NCBI RefSeq assembly: GCF_020829645.1
Contig: NZ_JAIVFS010000011.1
Coordinates: 1-64,000, forward strand
Length of the DNA stretch: 64,000 nt
Source of the DNA: Nostoc mirabile CHAB5784
GTDB taxonomy: Bacteria > Cyanobacteriota > Cyanobacteriia > Cyanobacteriales > Nostocaceae
Direction of reading: 5' to 3'
A program made the translations under genes and the position numbers. Shown here one piece after another: positions 17,481 through 26,687 of this stretch (position 1 is the first letter of the stretch; each line of letters opens with the position of its first letter). The notes beneath the pieces are model-generated. The model was not told the DNA's origin. It worked only from the letters and a program-made list of their open reading frames with translations, and ran no database searches.

Positions 17481-18464
17481 TTAACTAGCAACGTATTCTT
17501 GGACATTGGCACGACGGCGACGCAGATGAGCCAAAGCTTGATGCTCTAACTGGCGGACGCGTTCACGGCTGAGATTCAATCTCTCACCCACTTTCGCCAA
17601 TGACATTTCATTACCATCTTCTAAACCAAAGCGCAGGGCTAAAACTTGTCGCTGTTGCGGAGTCAGTTCTGCTAGCAGGTTGTTCAAGTCTTGACGTAAG
17701 AATTCCTGGTTGGTGTAATACTCTGGTGATGGACCGTCATCTTCGAGCATTTCTTGCAACTCAGTATCCTGGTTATCGCCAACTTTAACATCCAAAGAGA
17801 CTGGTTGACGCGCCATGTTCAGGTACTCGCGGATCTGAGCAGGTTCTATTTCCAGTTCTTTGGCAATTTCTGCTGGAGTAGGCGATCGCCCCAAGGTTTG
17901 AGCCAATTCGCGCTGCACTTTCTTGATTTTATTCAGTTTTTCGGTAATGTGGATCGGTAACCGGATGGTGCGACCTTGTTGAGCGATCGCACGGGTAATG
18001 GCTTGGCGAATCCACCAGTAAGCATAGGTTGAGAACTTATAACCCCTCATTGGGTCAAATTTCTCTACACCCCGCTCTAATCCTAGTGTTCCTTCCTGGA
18101 TTAAATCCAGAAACTCCATATTCCGCTTTTGGTACTTTTTGGCAATAGCAACGACCAAGCGCAAATTCGCTTCGATCATTTTTTGCTTTGCCCGCTTCCC
18201 TTGCGCCACCGTTTGTTGTACCTCGGTTTCCGATTGTTGAACGTGGTCAGCCCACTCTGACATATTCGGTTCGCGGTGCAGTTTCTTCGCCAAAGCTTCC
18301 TTGGCGTCGATGAACTTCATCATTTGTTGCACCTGCTTCCCATAGACAATCTCTTGTTCACGGGTTAGCAGTGGTACACGACCAATTTCTCGCAGATAGG
18401 TTCGCACCATATCAGCCGTGAATTTGGTATTGAGGTTTTCCGTTTGGGTGTTGACAGTAGGCAT
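17481..18464 (-). CDS. Group 2 RNA polymerase sigma factor (RpoD/SigA family)
   Basis: A 327-residue sigma-70 factor. Region 1.2 starts at DMVRTYLREIGRVPLLTREQE (split here as family start). Region 2 has LRLVVAIAKKYQ, MEFLDLIQEGTLGL and FSTYAYWWIRQAI, which bind core enzyme and the -10 element. Region 3 has GRTIRLPIH. Region 4 has LTPQQRQVLALRFGL and LSRERVRQLE, which binds the -35 element. The short N-terminus without region 1.1 marks a cyanobacterial non-essential group 2 factor (SigB to SigE class), usually stress- or nutrient-responsive. I cannot fix the exact letter. It is followed by a strong terminator and preceded by a long leader. Confidence 0.93.
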   Translation of the reverse strand: MPTVNTQTENLNTKFTADMVRTYLREIGRVPLLTREQEIVYGKQVQQMMKFIDAKEALAKKLHREPNMSEWADHVQQSETEVQQTVAQGKRAKQKMIEANLRLVVAIAKKYQKRNMEFLDLIQEGTLGLERGVEKFDPMRGYKFSTYAYWWIRQAITRAIAQQGRTIRLPIHITEKLNKIKKVQRELAQTLGRSPTPAEIAKELEIEPAQIREYLNMARQPVSLDVKVGDNQDTELQEMLEDDGPSPEYYTNQEFLRQDLNNLLAELTPQQRQVLALRFGLEDGNEMSLAKVGERLNLSRERVRQLEHQALAHLRRRRANVQEYVAS

Positions 18465-19054
18465 TGATGTGTTATCCTCTACTCCGTAAACACAATGTAT
18501 CTTTTCTTACTAAAGTCAATGGAGAAAGGTAGTACATCTATCACGAAATATTAGGAGCTATCAAAAGTAATCATCAATTGATCTAGCCGTTGTTGAGACG
18601 TAAACTCCCAATGATAGGTTCCCCTACCTTCCCTAAATTTTCAATCTCTTAAATTTTTAATCTCTATATAAGCACGCTGGTTGTTTTTGAGAATTCTTCT
18701 TTTAGGCAGTTACTGATAGCAGATGAAATCCGAAGTCGGTATGAGTTCCATTTACTTTATAGTACGATAAATCAGGCAAATAGTAAAGTATTTTAAGATA
18801 AAATCTTTAATTATAATTCAAAATTGCCGATTTGCAAAAAAAAATAAACTTCCTTGAAATTACTGACTATATCTATAGTGACGCTAAAAACCCCTCTTCT
18901 GTTGCCCAAAACTAGCCGGATAACCGAACTTAATTTCCTGCCAGAATGGAGGGATGTTACGAATTAGTCATTAGTCATTAGTCATTGGTCATTTGCAAAG
19001 GACATAGACGCGCCAGCGGCTTCCCGCAGGGTAGGACAACTGACAAATGACTAT
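18465..19054. other. Upstream region of the sigma gene
   Basis: About 590 bases. It probably holds the sigma promoter. Near 18961-18995 there are four TTAGTCA-type heptamers. The stretch from 18996 to 19030 (gacgcgccagcggcttccc) is a dispersed GC-rich repeat. No gene is seen. Confidence 0.55.
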
Positions 19055-20785
19055 CTAGAATCCCAAGTCAGCTTTGGCTAGTTCAGCAGCAGCGAATACT
19101 TCTGCATCAGGTTTTTCTTCCCAGGCTGGTTCACCAATTTCTTCGTAAAAAGTTGCGTCGTAAGGACGGGTACGTACTACTACTGGCATAGGAACAGCAT
19201 GACCCAAAATTAAAGCTTGTTGCTTAGAGTCTAACTTTGCCAATACCGATCGCAGTCCGCTACCACCAGATACACCCGTAAAAATCGCGTCAATGTCTTT
19301 TTCATCATTAAGCAAAGCGGTAATCCGAGTCCCAATCTGGGACATGACTTCATTATCAATACCCGATGGGCGTTGATCAACTACCAAAAGTGTGACGAAA
19401 TACTTCCGCAATTCCCTGGCGATAGTCCCAAAGATAGTGCTTTGTACTACTCCTGGGTCTAGAAAACGGTGCGCTTCTTCAATGGTAATCATCAATGGCG
19501 TCGGGCGATCGCAAGGATTTTTGCTTTGCAGGAATCTATCTGCTTTTTTGACGTAATGCTCGTGAATACGTCGGGTGATCATATTCGTCACCAACATATA
19601 AGAGAGCATATTAGACTGGGAACCAAATTCTATCACAACATTCTTCCCAGCTTCCAGACATTGCACAATTTTATCAATGTAATTCTGGGGACAAACCGCA
19701 CGCATATACTTCAAATTATCCATACGCATCAGTTTGCGCTGTAACGCCATAATCGAGCCTTTGTGTCCCCGCTTCTCCTCGCAGAACATCTCGATTTCTT
19801 CGTTGGTCATATTCAGCAACTGGACAATCCAAGACTTGCGATACTCGCTATATAGAATATTCGCGTTATCCAGGGCTGCGTCAGAGAGTCCTAAATCTCG
19901 GCTACATAACTTAATATCTTCAACTTCAATTTGCTCATAACTCAAATAAAGTTCTTGAGCATCACGCACACCCCGGCGCTTTGTCGATTCCGGGTCGAGG
20001 GTGTAAACTTCTACCTTGCTGGGAAATAATTGCTTTAAACCCTTAACTGTATTTACGTTTTTCCCTTCTGCAACGGCTTCCCAGCCATACTCAGAGTGCA
20101 TATCAAAAATCAAGTTTACTGCCGCATTTTTACGGATAACGCCAGCTAAAAGTAACCGTGTTAGAAAGGATTTACCAGTACCAGATTTCCCAAAAACCCC
20201 ATTACTCCGTTCCACGAAGCGGTTTAAATCGATGCAAACGGGCACATCCATATCCAAAGGTTTGCCGATGGAAAAATTGCGCCTTTGGGGGTCATCTTCC
20301 CAACCAAATACCCGGCGAAAATCGTCAACACTTGCATCGTAAACTTGGCTAAAGTGGCTAGGAATAGTTTTAACAGGCAACAATTCCATTGTAGTACTGG
20401 TTTGTGGCACAAATGAAGCCAAACCCGTCACCGATGGGAGGAAGGGATTTGTCGATTTGCCATTTGTTGGGGAGAAAGATTCTTCAGTTTCGGGAGTGAA
20501 CATCAACATCGGCGCGAGGTTGATAGTACCATAAGTACCACTTCCGGCTAAAACATCTCGTAAAAAAGTGTCTTCCCAACTAGGGGGATTTGCAATAATT
20601 CGGGCATTAGCAGCTCCCAATGCTACATCTGTCAGCATACAAAAAAAGCGCGATCGCATCCCTTGCACAATGAGAAACTTACCCACCCGCATATCTTCCA
20701 CAGAAATGTCAGGATGCAATCGTACTTCTAAACCTTCAGTTAGAGAACCTTGAATAACCGAACCTAATGGCTGCTCTGAATTCAT
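19055..20785 (-). CDS. HerA-like ATP-binding protein (HAS barrel plus DUF87 ATPase)
   Basis: 576 residues from ATG 20785. An upstream ATG at 20797 lies inside the TTAGTCA heptamer tract and is less likely. The N-terminal 180 residues form a beta-rich HAS-barrel-type domain. The Walker A is GVFGKSGTGKS at 196-206, followed by LIFDMHSEYGWEA. Further motifs are LMITIEEAHRFL (Walker B) and VVDQRPSGIDNEVMSQIGTR (sensor/arginine region). HerA proteins are hexameric DNA translocases, but this cyanobacterial branch is found without NurA nuclease, as here. Its role is unknown; DNA pumping or membrane-linked motor activity is inferred. Confidence 0.85.
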   Translation of the reverse strand: MNSEQPLGSVIQGSLTEGLEVRLHPDISVEDMRVGKFLIVQGMRSRFFCMLTDVALGAANARIIANPPSWEDTFLRDVLAGSGTYGTINLAPMLMFTPETEESFSPTNGKSTNPFLPSVTGLASFVPQTSTTMELLPVKTIPSHFSQVYDASVDDFRRVFGWEDDPQRRNFSIGKPLDMDVPVCIDLNRFVERSNGVFGKSGTGKSFLTRLLLAGVIRKNAAVNLIFDMHSEYGWEAVAEGKNVNTVKGLKQLFPSKVEVYTLDPESTKRRGVRDAQELYLSYEQIEVEDIKLCSRDLGLSDAALDNANILYSEYRKSWIVQLLNMTNEEIEMFCEEKRGHKGSIMALQRKLMRMDNLKYMRAVCPQNYIDKIVQCLEAGKNVVIEFGSQSNMLSYMLVTNMITRRIHEHYVKKADRFLQSKNPCDRPTPLMITIEEAHRFLDPGVVQSTIFGTIARELRKYFVTLLVVDQRPSGIDNEVMSQIGTRITALLNDEKDIDAIFTGVSGGSGLRSVLAKLDSKQQALILGHAVPMPVVVRTRPYDATFYEEIGEPAWEEKPDAEVFAAAELAKADLGF

Positions 20786-20822
20786 TTTATTAGTCATTAG
20801 TCATTAGTCATTAGTCATTAGT
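20786..20822. repeat. Heptamer short tandem repeat TTAGTCA
   Basis: Five head-to-tail copies of TTAGTCA (last one ttagtta) touch the start of the HerA-like gene. Such heptamers are typical of heterocystous cyanobacteria. Confidence 0.8.
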
Positions 20823-20852
20823 TATTTTCCCCTATGCCCAATGCCCCACTAC

Positions 20853-20964
20853 CTAGTACAGCTTGGCGTAAATCAAGCTACCATTTTAAAACTTGCAAAA
20901 GCCTTGATATACAAAACTTTTGACTTTTGACTTTTGACTTTTGACTTTTGCCTTGCGGTACTAG
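20853..20964. mobile_element. CTAGTAC-ended repeat element carrying TTTTGAC heptamers
   Basis: CTAGTAC at 20853-20859 and GTACTAG at 20958-20964 bound a 112-bp element. The inner ends gcttggcgtaaa and ttgccttgc are weakly inverted. It holds five TTTTGAC heptamers near 20918-20950. A related element lies at 52796-52895 and a solo right end at 818-824. Its terminal CTAG supplies the stop codon of the GST gene. Confidence 0.6.
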
Positions 20965-21755
20965 TCAATCTGAATCGAAGTTGGCACACTTCCCGTTGGT
21001 GGAGTGGTACTGATTAATGGTTTGCGGAATTGGGCGTAAAGGCGATCGCGCCAGGTAAAAAATGGTTCATAATCTATATTCTCTGAAAAGATTGGTAATC
21101 CTTTACCTCTAATAGAAGCTGGTAAATCCAGATAGGGGCCAGAGGGGAACTTGAGCAATATCGATAAGCCAGCTACTGCTAAGTCAGCTAAAGTCGGTTC
21201 ATCTCCTGTTAAATAAGGACTATCTGCCAATAATAACGTTACCGCTTCCAAGTCTTGTTTTAAAGATGCGATCGCTGACTTTATCACATCTGGACTATAA
21301 CCTACCCCAAAACCCAATACTGACAGTAAGTCAGTGGGTACTCCTCCAACCAGACTTTTAAATATATCTGGTGTTGAGGTGGGTAATAAAGACTTGCGGA
21401 AATTTTGATCTTGACTTATGGCTGCAAATAGTGCTTTGCGACCTTTAATGCCTATAGACTCATCAGCCCATTCTTCTATTAATAAAGTTAAACCCCGTTT
21501 TTTGGGATCTTGCGGTATTATTGGGCGATCGGGATACTCTAAGTCTAAATACTTAGCTATTTCCGTAGAATCCGCAATATATCTATTACGATCCTTTAAT
21601 ACCGGGACTTGTTTCTGACCAGTCAGCCGGAATAGTTCTACCTGTCCAATCCCAGGCGTAACCTCTATTTTGCGGTAATCTAGTCCTTTAAAATCTAGAA
21701 TTAGGCGCACTTTCTCTGAGTATTGAGATAGTTCCCATTGGTATAATTCCAGCAT
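20961..21755 (-). CDS. Glutathione S-transferase family protein
   Basis: 264 residues from ATG 21755 (MLELYQWEL); an eight-residue upstream extension lacks support. The thioredoxin-like N-terminal domain has SQYSEKVRLILDFKGLDY, KQVPVL and DSTEIAKYL, the glutathione site. The helical C-terminal domain has YLTGDEPTLADLAVAGL, the N-capping/hydrophobic staple. A long connection (residues 85-165) is less conserved. The likely role is conjugation or a thiol-dependent reductase reaction; the substrate is unknown. Its TAG stop lies in the end of a CTAGTAC repeat, so the final residues may differ from relatives. Confidence 0.82.
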   Translation of the reverse strand: MLELYQWELSQYSEKVRLILDFKGLDYRKIEVTPGIGQVELFRLTGQKQVPVLKDRNRYIADSTEIAKYLDLEYPDRPIIPQDPKKRGLTLLIEEWADESIGIKGRKALFAAISQDQNFRKSLLPTSTPDIFKSLVGGVPTDLLSVLGFGVGYSPDVIKSAIASLKQDLEAVTLLLADSPYLTGDEPTLADLAVAGLSILLKFPSGPYLDLPASIRGKGLPIFSENIDYEPFFTWRDRLYAQFRKPLISTTPPTGSVPTSIQID

Positions 21756-22491
21756 GTTGTATACCTTATAACTGGTCAACTTCTTAACTTTACAATTGTA
21801 TCTTTAGTTAAAGTAATTTTTCTTTACATTAGTTGTTTTTTGTCTATTTAATTGAGATTGTGGTTGAACTGATGCCTGATTTTTAGCAAAATCATCGATT
21901 TAAAAAGTATTATTTTCTGATTAAAATATCAAATAATTAAATAATTGAATTTGGCATATATAAATAAACTTAACCGCTCAGTTGTAAGTTTTCAGCAGTT
22001 AATTTAATTTCCGTCACTGTTTAGGCTACGTTAAGATATCTAGGTAATTAATTTCTGTGCTTTTGCTGAATAATCAATGGTTAATTTAGAGATATCCCCT
22101 TATTCATTATGGAATTCAGTATTTTTTAATCACCTAATATTTTACGTATGGAATTGTGTATAAATTTGCTTTTAAGTAAGTAAAATATTTCTCCCAGTTT
22201 ATTGTAACTCATACCTTGTAGATGTAAGATTTTCACACTTTCTGAAAGTTGACGCTATAGCAAGTAAGGCTTTTTAACTTTTTTTGTGTAAGGGAAAAAA
22301 TATAGTCATTACATAAAATATGTGCTAGATATATTTCATAATTCTCAGCGTGAGCCGACGTTTGATATTTTACCTGACCAGCACAAACCCTTCTGGGGAA
22401 AAATTTTACTTCCTTCTTAGGTTAGATTTTGTGCATAACAAAATGTTATAAATCTTTATGTAATGTGTGGACAAAAAGACAAACAAAATTT
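21756..22491. other. Long AT-rich intergenic region
   Basis: 735 bases between the divergent GST and fasciclin genes, both of whose promoters must lie here. No repeat element or gene was recognised. Confidence 0.55.
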
Positions 22492-23325
22492 ATGAAGACA
22501 AATTACAGCAAATTGCTGATCACGTTGGCAGGCATAGCAGGATTTAGTAGTTTCAGCCTCGTTATTACTTTACCATCTGAAGCTAAAGAGGCACTAAATC
22601 CTAACCCCAGTATTTTCAACGAAGCCCCTTATAACAAGGGTCAACGCCTTGAAGTAAACGCTCAATACACACCTGTTGAAGCTGCTTCGGAAATAGAAAA
22701 GGGCAATACCAAACCCAAACAAGTAGCGCAGCAAAGTGGTGTAACAAATCCCAGACCAAGTATTTTCAACGAGCCGCCCTATAACCGTGGTGGTGGTAGT
22801 GTTACACCTGGTGAAGTTCCACCCCGCACCCCACGTCCTATCCCGGAAACTCAACCCACTGAGACACCTACTACAACTCCACCAGGGCCAGGGGCAAGTG
22901 ACAATCAAGGTAAAAATTTGTTAGCGTTGGCAGAGTCAAACGCTTCCTTTACAACCTTAACTAAGGCTTTGAAAGCAGCAGGGTTGACCGGAGCTTTGCA
23001 AGGCAAAGATAACTTAACCATTTTTGCACCTACTGATGCAGCTTTTGCTAAGTTGCCACAAGATGCTTTGCAAGAATTGTTAAATCCAGCCAACAAAGAA
23101 GTATTGATCAAGATTTTAACTTACCATGTAGTACCTGGTAAGGTATTGTCCACTGATTTGAAGTCTGGTGAAGTTAAAAGCCTTGAAGGTGGAGCAATCA
23201 ACGTTAAAGTTGATCCTGCAATCGGTGTAACTGTCAATGATGCTAAAGTGACACAAGCAGATATCACAGGCACTAACGGTGTAATTCACGCAATTGATCA
23301 GGTGATTTTACCTCCTGACTTGTAG
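22492..23325 (+). CDS. Secreted fasciclin (FAS1) domain protein
   Basis: 277 residues from ATG 22492; an upstream in-frame ATG at 22429 would bury the signal peptide. Residues 1-30 are a signal peptide (LLITLAGIAGFSSFSLVI, cut near PSEAKEA). Residues 30-135 are low-complexity and Pro/Thr-rich, with the phrase PSIFNE(A/P)PYN twice. Residues 140-277 form one FAS1 domain: LLALAESNASFTTLTKALKA, LTIFAPTDAAFAKLP, ILTYHVVPGKV and GVIHAIDQVILPP. FAS1 domains mediate adhesion or carotenoid/lipid contacts at the cell surface. The gene ends in a clear terminator. Confidence 0.9.
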   Translation: MKTNYSKLLITLAGIAGFSSFSLVITLPSEAKEALNPNPSIFNEAPYNKGQRLEVNAQYTPVEAASEIEKGNTKPKQVAQQSGVTNPRPSIFNEPPYNRGGGSVTPGEVPPRTPRPIPETQPTETPTTTPPGPGASDNQGKNLLALAESNASFTTLTKALKAAGLTGALQGKDNLTIFAPTDAAFAKLPQDALQELLNPANKEVLIKILTYHVVPGKVLSTDLKSGEVKSLEGGAINVKVDPAIGVTVNDAKVTQADITGTNGVIHAIDQVILPPDL

Positions 23326-23381
23326 TTTTTAGGTACAAGTACAACCTGTAGCAGACTAGGTTGGCATTAAGTATTAATAGG

Positions 23382-23421
23382 AAAAAACCCCGTTCAAATG
23401 TTAGTTTTGGACGGTTTTTTT
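23382..23421 (+). terminator. Rho-independent terminator after the fasciclin gene
   Basis: CCGTTCAAA and TTTTGGACGG pair (one G-U) and are bracketed by AAAAAAC and a run of seven T. It lies 57 bp after the stop codon. Confidence 0.75.
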
Positions 23422-23544
23422 GTAAGAAATATTGTATGACTTACCCATTGACACGAAAGAGCAAATATGATTTGAAAAACCATATCTGTCGTAGGGTCAC
23501 AGCATTGCTCATTAGTGTCAACAAAAGCCTAGAAATAGCAAAAC

Positions 23545-24027
23545 TTTCGGCTTGACTCACCCGCCTGGAACTAAAGTTCCTCTCTTATAGCTAAAGTCTA
23601 CTGAAGTAGACTAAAGATTTTTGGGTATATCTTAGTCATTAATAGAACTTACGCACGGGTAACGGAAAACGTAGACGCTGCATCGGCAAGCCGTCCGGCT
23701 ACCACAGAGAAGCCAGTGCGCCCTTGCGGTTAAGAGACTTGTCCCTTGCGCGTCTCCCCTTGGGAGAAGCAACTGGCGCGGCGCAGAGAAGCCAGTGCGC
23801 CCTTGCGGTTAAGAGACTTGTTCGCTCAAGCGCGTTCCCGTTCGTGCAGCGTCTCCGTCAGGAGAAGGGTAGCAACTGGCGCGTCACGGAGGAATGAGAG
23901 TTTGAGAGGGTTTTTGCGTAAGTCCTAATTAAAAGAAGACTTCTGCTATTAGCAACGAAGTTCAGTTCCTTGCGGGACAAGACTTTTAACGTTAAGTTGA
24001 CACCAATGGGCGCTGCCGTGCCCCTAC
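23545..24027 (-). mobile_element. Interrupted reverse copy of the GTAGGGGC element
   Basis: Read from 24027 leftward it begins GTAGGGGCACGG and continues TGTCAACTTAACGTTAAAAG and TCCCGCAAGGAAC, as in the 244-bp copies at 37712 and 43912. The middle (tctttagtctacttcagt) resumes left of 23643. A 285-bp MITE splits it. The distal terminus near 23545 no longer matches the other copies. Confidence 0.65.
23643..23927. mobile_element. MITE with TAGGACTTACGCA ends and 5-bp target duplication
   Basis: TAGAACTTACGCA at 23643-23655 and TGCGTAAGTCCTA at 23915-23927 are inverted with one mismatch. ATTAA flanks both sides (23638-23642 and 23928-23932). It is inserted in a GTAGGGGC element. The interior is composed of ggagacgctgcg / cagtgcgcccttgcgg repeats and is non-coding. 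It is the same family as 61481-61574. Confidence 0.8.
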
Positions 24028-24079
24028 AACACTGGATTCACCGCAACGCCCTGGCTCCCCTACTTTTACTAGATTCGCA

Positions 24080-25378
24080 TTACAGGCTCGATATTACATC
24101 CCGTGCAACTGCTAAAGTCTGATTAATATCTTCTTCAGTGTGAGCAAAAGACGTAAACCCAGCTTCAAATTGAGAGGGTGCTAAGTAAACACCACGTTCT
24201 AACATACCCCGATGGAAGCGTCCGAATTTGGCTGTATCAGACTTTTTGGCATCTTCGTAGTTATGAACTGGGCCAGAGGTAAAGAATAAGCCAAACATGG
24301 CGCTGATTTGACCACCGCATACCCCATGACCAGTTTCTTTGGCAATTTGCAGCAAACCATCTGCTAGCTTCTTAGTAATCCGGTCAAGATACTCGTAAGT
24401 ACCTGGCTTTTGCAGCAATTCTAAAGTCTTAATACCAGCAGTCATCGCCAAAGGATTACCAGAAAGAGTCCCAGCCTGATATACGGGGCCGGCGGGGGCA
24501 ACCATTGACATAATATCTCGGCGACCGCCATAAGCTCCTACTGGCAAACCACCACCAATAACTTTACCCAAAGTCGTTAAGTCGGGAGTAACACCAAATT
24601 TCTCCTGAGCGCCACCGTAAGCAATACGGAAGCCTGTCATCACTTCGTCAAATACCAATAACGCTCCATGCTCGTGAGTCAGTTCTCGTAATCCTTCTAA
24701 AAAGCCAGCGTCAGGTGCAATAAATCCAGCATTGCCGACAACTGGCTCAAGAATGACACCAGCAATCTCGTCGCGGTTTTCTTCAAACAAGGCTTTGACG
24801 GATTCTAGGTCATTAAAAGGCGCGGTTAGAGTAGTGCTAGTTGCCGCTTTCGGAACTCCCGGTGAGTCTGGCAAGCCAAGTGTGGCAACACCAGAACCCG
24901 CCTTCACTAGAAACGTATCGGCGTGTCCGTGATAGCAGCCTTCAAACTTGATGATTTTGTCTCGTTTTGTGAAAGCCCGCATCAGCCGCAAAACTCCCAT
25001 ACAGGCTTCAGTTCCAGAGTTGACAAATCTGACCATTTCGATGCTAGGAACGGCATCGATTACCATTTCTGCCAAAACATTTTCTAGAACTGAGGGAGCG
25101 CCGAAACTCGTACCTTTTTCTAAAGCTTCATGCAAGGCTGCAATTACTTCTGGATGAGCATGACCGCAAATAGCTGGGCCCCAAGTGCCTACATAATCTA
25201 TATATTGGTTACCATCTACATCCCAAATATATGCGCCTTTAACACGATCAAAAACGATGGGTTGTCCGCCCACAGATTTAAAGGCACGAACTGGAGAACT
25301 AACTCCTCCGGGCATAAGGTTTTGAGCAGCAGCAAAGACTTCTTGTGATTTTGTTGTTTTAATTGTGGTATTTACCAA
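24080..25378 (-). CDS. hemL: Glutamate-1-semialdehyde 2,1-aminomutase
   Basis: PLP enzyme that makes 5-aminolevulinate for haem and chlorophyll in the C5 pathway. The 432-residue chain is full length. Motifs are [58 protein letters not shown] and the PLP lysine Lys272 in [18 protein letters not shown]. It is a single gene with 100 bp upstream before the ChaB-like gene on the other strand. No anomaly was seen. Confidence 0.97.
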   Translation of the reverse strand: MVNTTIKTTKSQEVFAAAQNLMPGGVSSPVRAFKSVGGQPIVFDRVKGAYIWDVDGNQYIDYVGTWGPAICGHAHPEVIAALHEALEKGTSFGAPSVLENVLAEMVIDAVPSIEMVRFVNSGTEACMGVLRLMRAFTKRDKIIKFEGCYHGHADTFLVKAGSGVATLGLPDSPGVPKAATSTTLTAPFNDLESVKALFEENRDEIAGVILEPVVGNAGFIAPDAGFLEGLRELTHEHGALLVFDEVMTGFRIAYGGAQEKFGVTPDLTTLGKVIGGGLPVGAYGGRRDIMSMVAPAGPVYQAGTLSGNPLAMTAGIKTLELLQKPGTYEYLDRITKKLADGLLQIAKETGHGVCGGQISAMFGLFFTSGPVHNYEDAKKSDTAKFGRFHRGMLERGVYLAPSQFEAGFTSFAHTEEDINQTLAVARDVISSL

Positions 25379-25483
25379 GGTTCTCTCCTAACAGTGGGCA
25401 ATAAAAAGCTCTATCTTAGGATAGTTTCAAAAACTACTTAGAATTTCTATCCTATATAAATAGCTGAACCAAAAAATAATAAT

Positions 25484-25672
25484 ATGTTATACAACTCGAA
25501 TAAAGACTTACCTCTAGATATTCAAACTCGATTATCTGAAGCATACCAGGATCTTTACCGAGCAGCTTTTAACTCGGCGATTCATTGGTATGGTGAAGCC
25601 TCAAAAGCTCACAAAGTCGCTTTGAGTGCTGTAAAGATGCAGTCTGCTATGGAACGGAATGTTCTTGTTTAG
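25484..25672 (+). CDS. ChaB-like small protein
   Basis: 62 residues. LPLDIQTRLSEAYQDLYRAAFNSAIHWYG (read in parts) and the following KAHKVALSAVK match the ChaB family, small proteins once linked to cation transport regulation. It ends a few residues after the domain. It is divergent from hemL and 100 bp upstream of hisIE on the same strand. Confidence 0.75.
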   Translation: MLYNSNKDLPLDIQTRLSEAYQDLYRAAFNSAIHWYGEASKAHKVALSAVKMQSAMERNVLV

Positions 25673-25773
25673 AACTAGATAAAATAGTTCAATTCAAAAA
25701 AACATGCCAGTTGCCCTATTGAGAATGGTATCGTGAATCCATGAATTATTCTCATTAGAGCAAACTAGCTGGT

Positions 25774-26424
25774 ATGTCTTCTAACGATTCGCACTCACTG
25801 CATTACGCTATCCCTGTTGAGGAAATTCGCTACGATGAACGGGGTCTAGTGCCTGCAATTGTCCAAGATTATTTGGATGGTACTGTCCTGATGATGGCGT
25901 GGATGAATCAGGAGTCGTTACAAAAAACTTTAGAAACTGAAGAAACTTGGTTTTGGAGCCGTTCCCGGCAAGAATTGTGGCATAAGGGGGCGACTTCTGG
26001 ACATATTCAAAAAGTGCAAAGTATCCGTTATGACTGTGATAGTGATGCGCTACTCATAGGTGTAGAGCAATTAGGAGATATTGCCTGCCATACTGGAGAA
26101 CGCAGTTGCTTTCACCAAATAGAAGGGAAAATTGCTCCGCCACCAGGGGATACATTGTCGCAATTGTTTCAAATAATATGCGATCGCCGCGATAATCCTA
26201 CTGAAAGTTCTTATACCTGTAAACTATTCGCAGGTGGCGATAACAAAATATTGAAAAAGATCGGTGAGGAAACCGCCGAGGTGGTAATGGCCTTTAAGGA
26301 TGATGAAGCAGATGCGATCGCAGGTGAAGTGGCTGATTTGCTATATCATACTTTGGTTGCCTTAGCTTACCATCAAGTTGATTTAAAATCTGTATATCGT
26401 AAGTTGCAAGAACGTCGTCAATGA
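25774..26424 (+). CDS. hisIE: Phosphoribosyl-AMP cyclohydrolase / phosphoribosyl-ATP pyrophosphatase
   Basis: Bifunctional enzyme for steps 2 and 3 of histidine synthesis. The HisI domain (residues 1-120) has [31 protein letters not shown], the metal-binding DCDSDALL and CHTGERSCF. The HisE domain (125-216) has [30 protein letters not shown] and EVADLLYH, a MazG-like Mg-binding site. The order and length (216) are as usual for cyanobacteria. It is monocistronic. Confidence 0.95.
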   Translation: MSSNDSHSLHYAIPVEEIRYDERGLVPAIVQDYLDGTVLMMAWMNQESLQKTLETEETWFWSRSRQELWHKGATSGHIQKVQSIRYDCDSDALLIGVEQLGDIACHTGERSCFHQIEGKIAPPPGDTLSQLFQIICDRRDNPTESSYTCKLFAGGDNKILKKIGEETAEVVMAFKDDEADAIAGEVADLLYHTLVALAYHQVDLKSVYRKLQERRQ

Positions 26425-26489
26425 GGAGGAAAGGGGACACAAAGCTTGGGGAAAGAGGCTTTTGGGATTTTTGCACAGATACGGTAATC

Positions 26490-26660
26490 ATAAGTAGACC
26501 TCTTGCAAAAGTCCCTAACTCAGAACTTGCACCAGTCCCGACGACCGCCTCAGAATGAATTCTGAGGCTTATAGCTAAAGTCTATCTATCGAAGACTAAG
26601 TAAGGGTTGTAGTCCACTAAGCGTGGACTTGGGCTATTAGCCTGAGAGGTCAATAGAGGG
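26490..26660. repeat. Repeat with CTCTTGCAAAAG end and hairpins
   Basis: agacctcttgcaaaagtc starts near 26493 as in the element at 17092. It is followed by the palindrome cctcagaatgaattctgagg and by agtccactaagcgtggact. Outer right boundary uncertain (gagaggtc near 26645). Non-coding. Confidence 0.5.
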
Positions 26661-26687
26661 GAAAAATAAGCGCACAGATGTGCGCCC

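Larger units (their letters stand above)
23326..24079. other. Repeat-filled gap between fasciclin and hemL genes
   Basis: After the terminator at 23382 this stretch is a copy of the 244-bp GTAGGGGC element interrupted by the MITE at 23643-23927. No gene is seen; the open frames here read through repeats. Confidence 0.6.
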
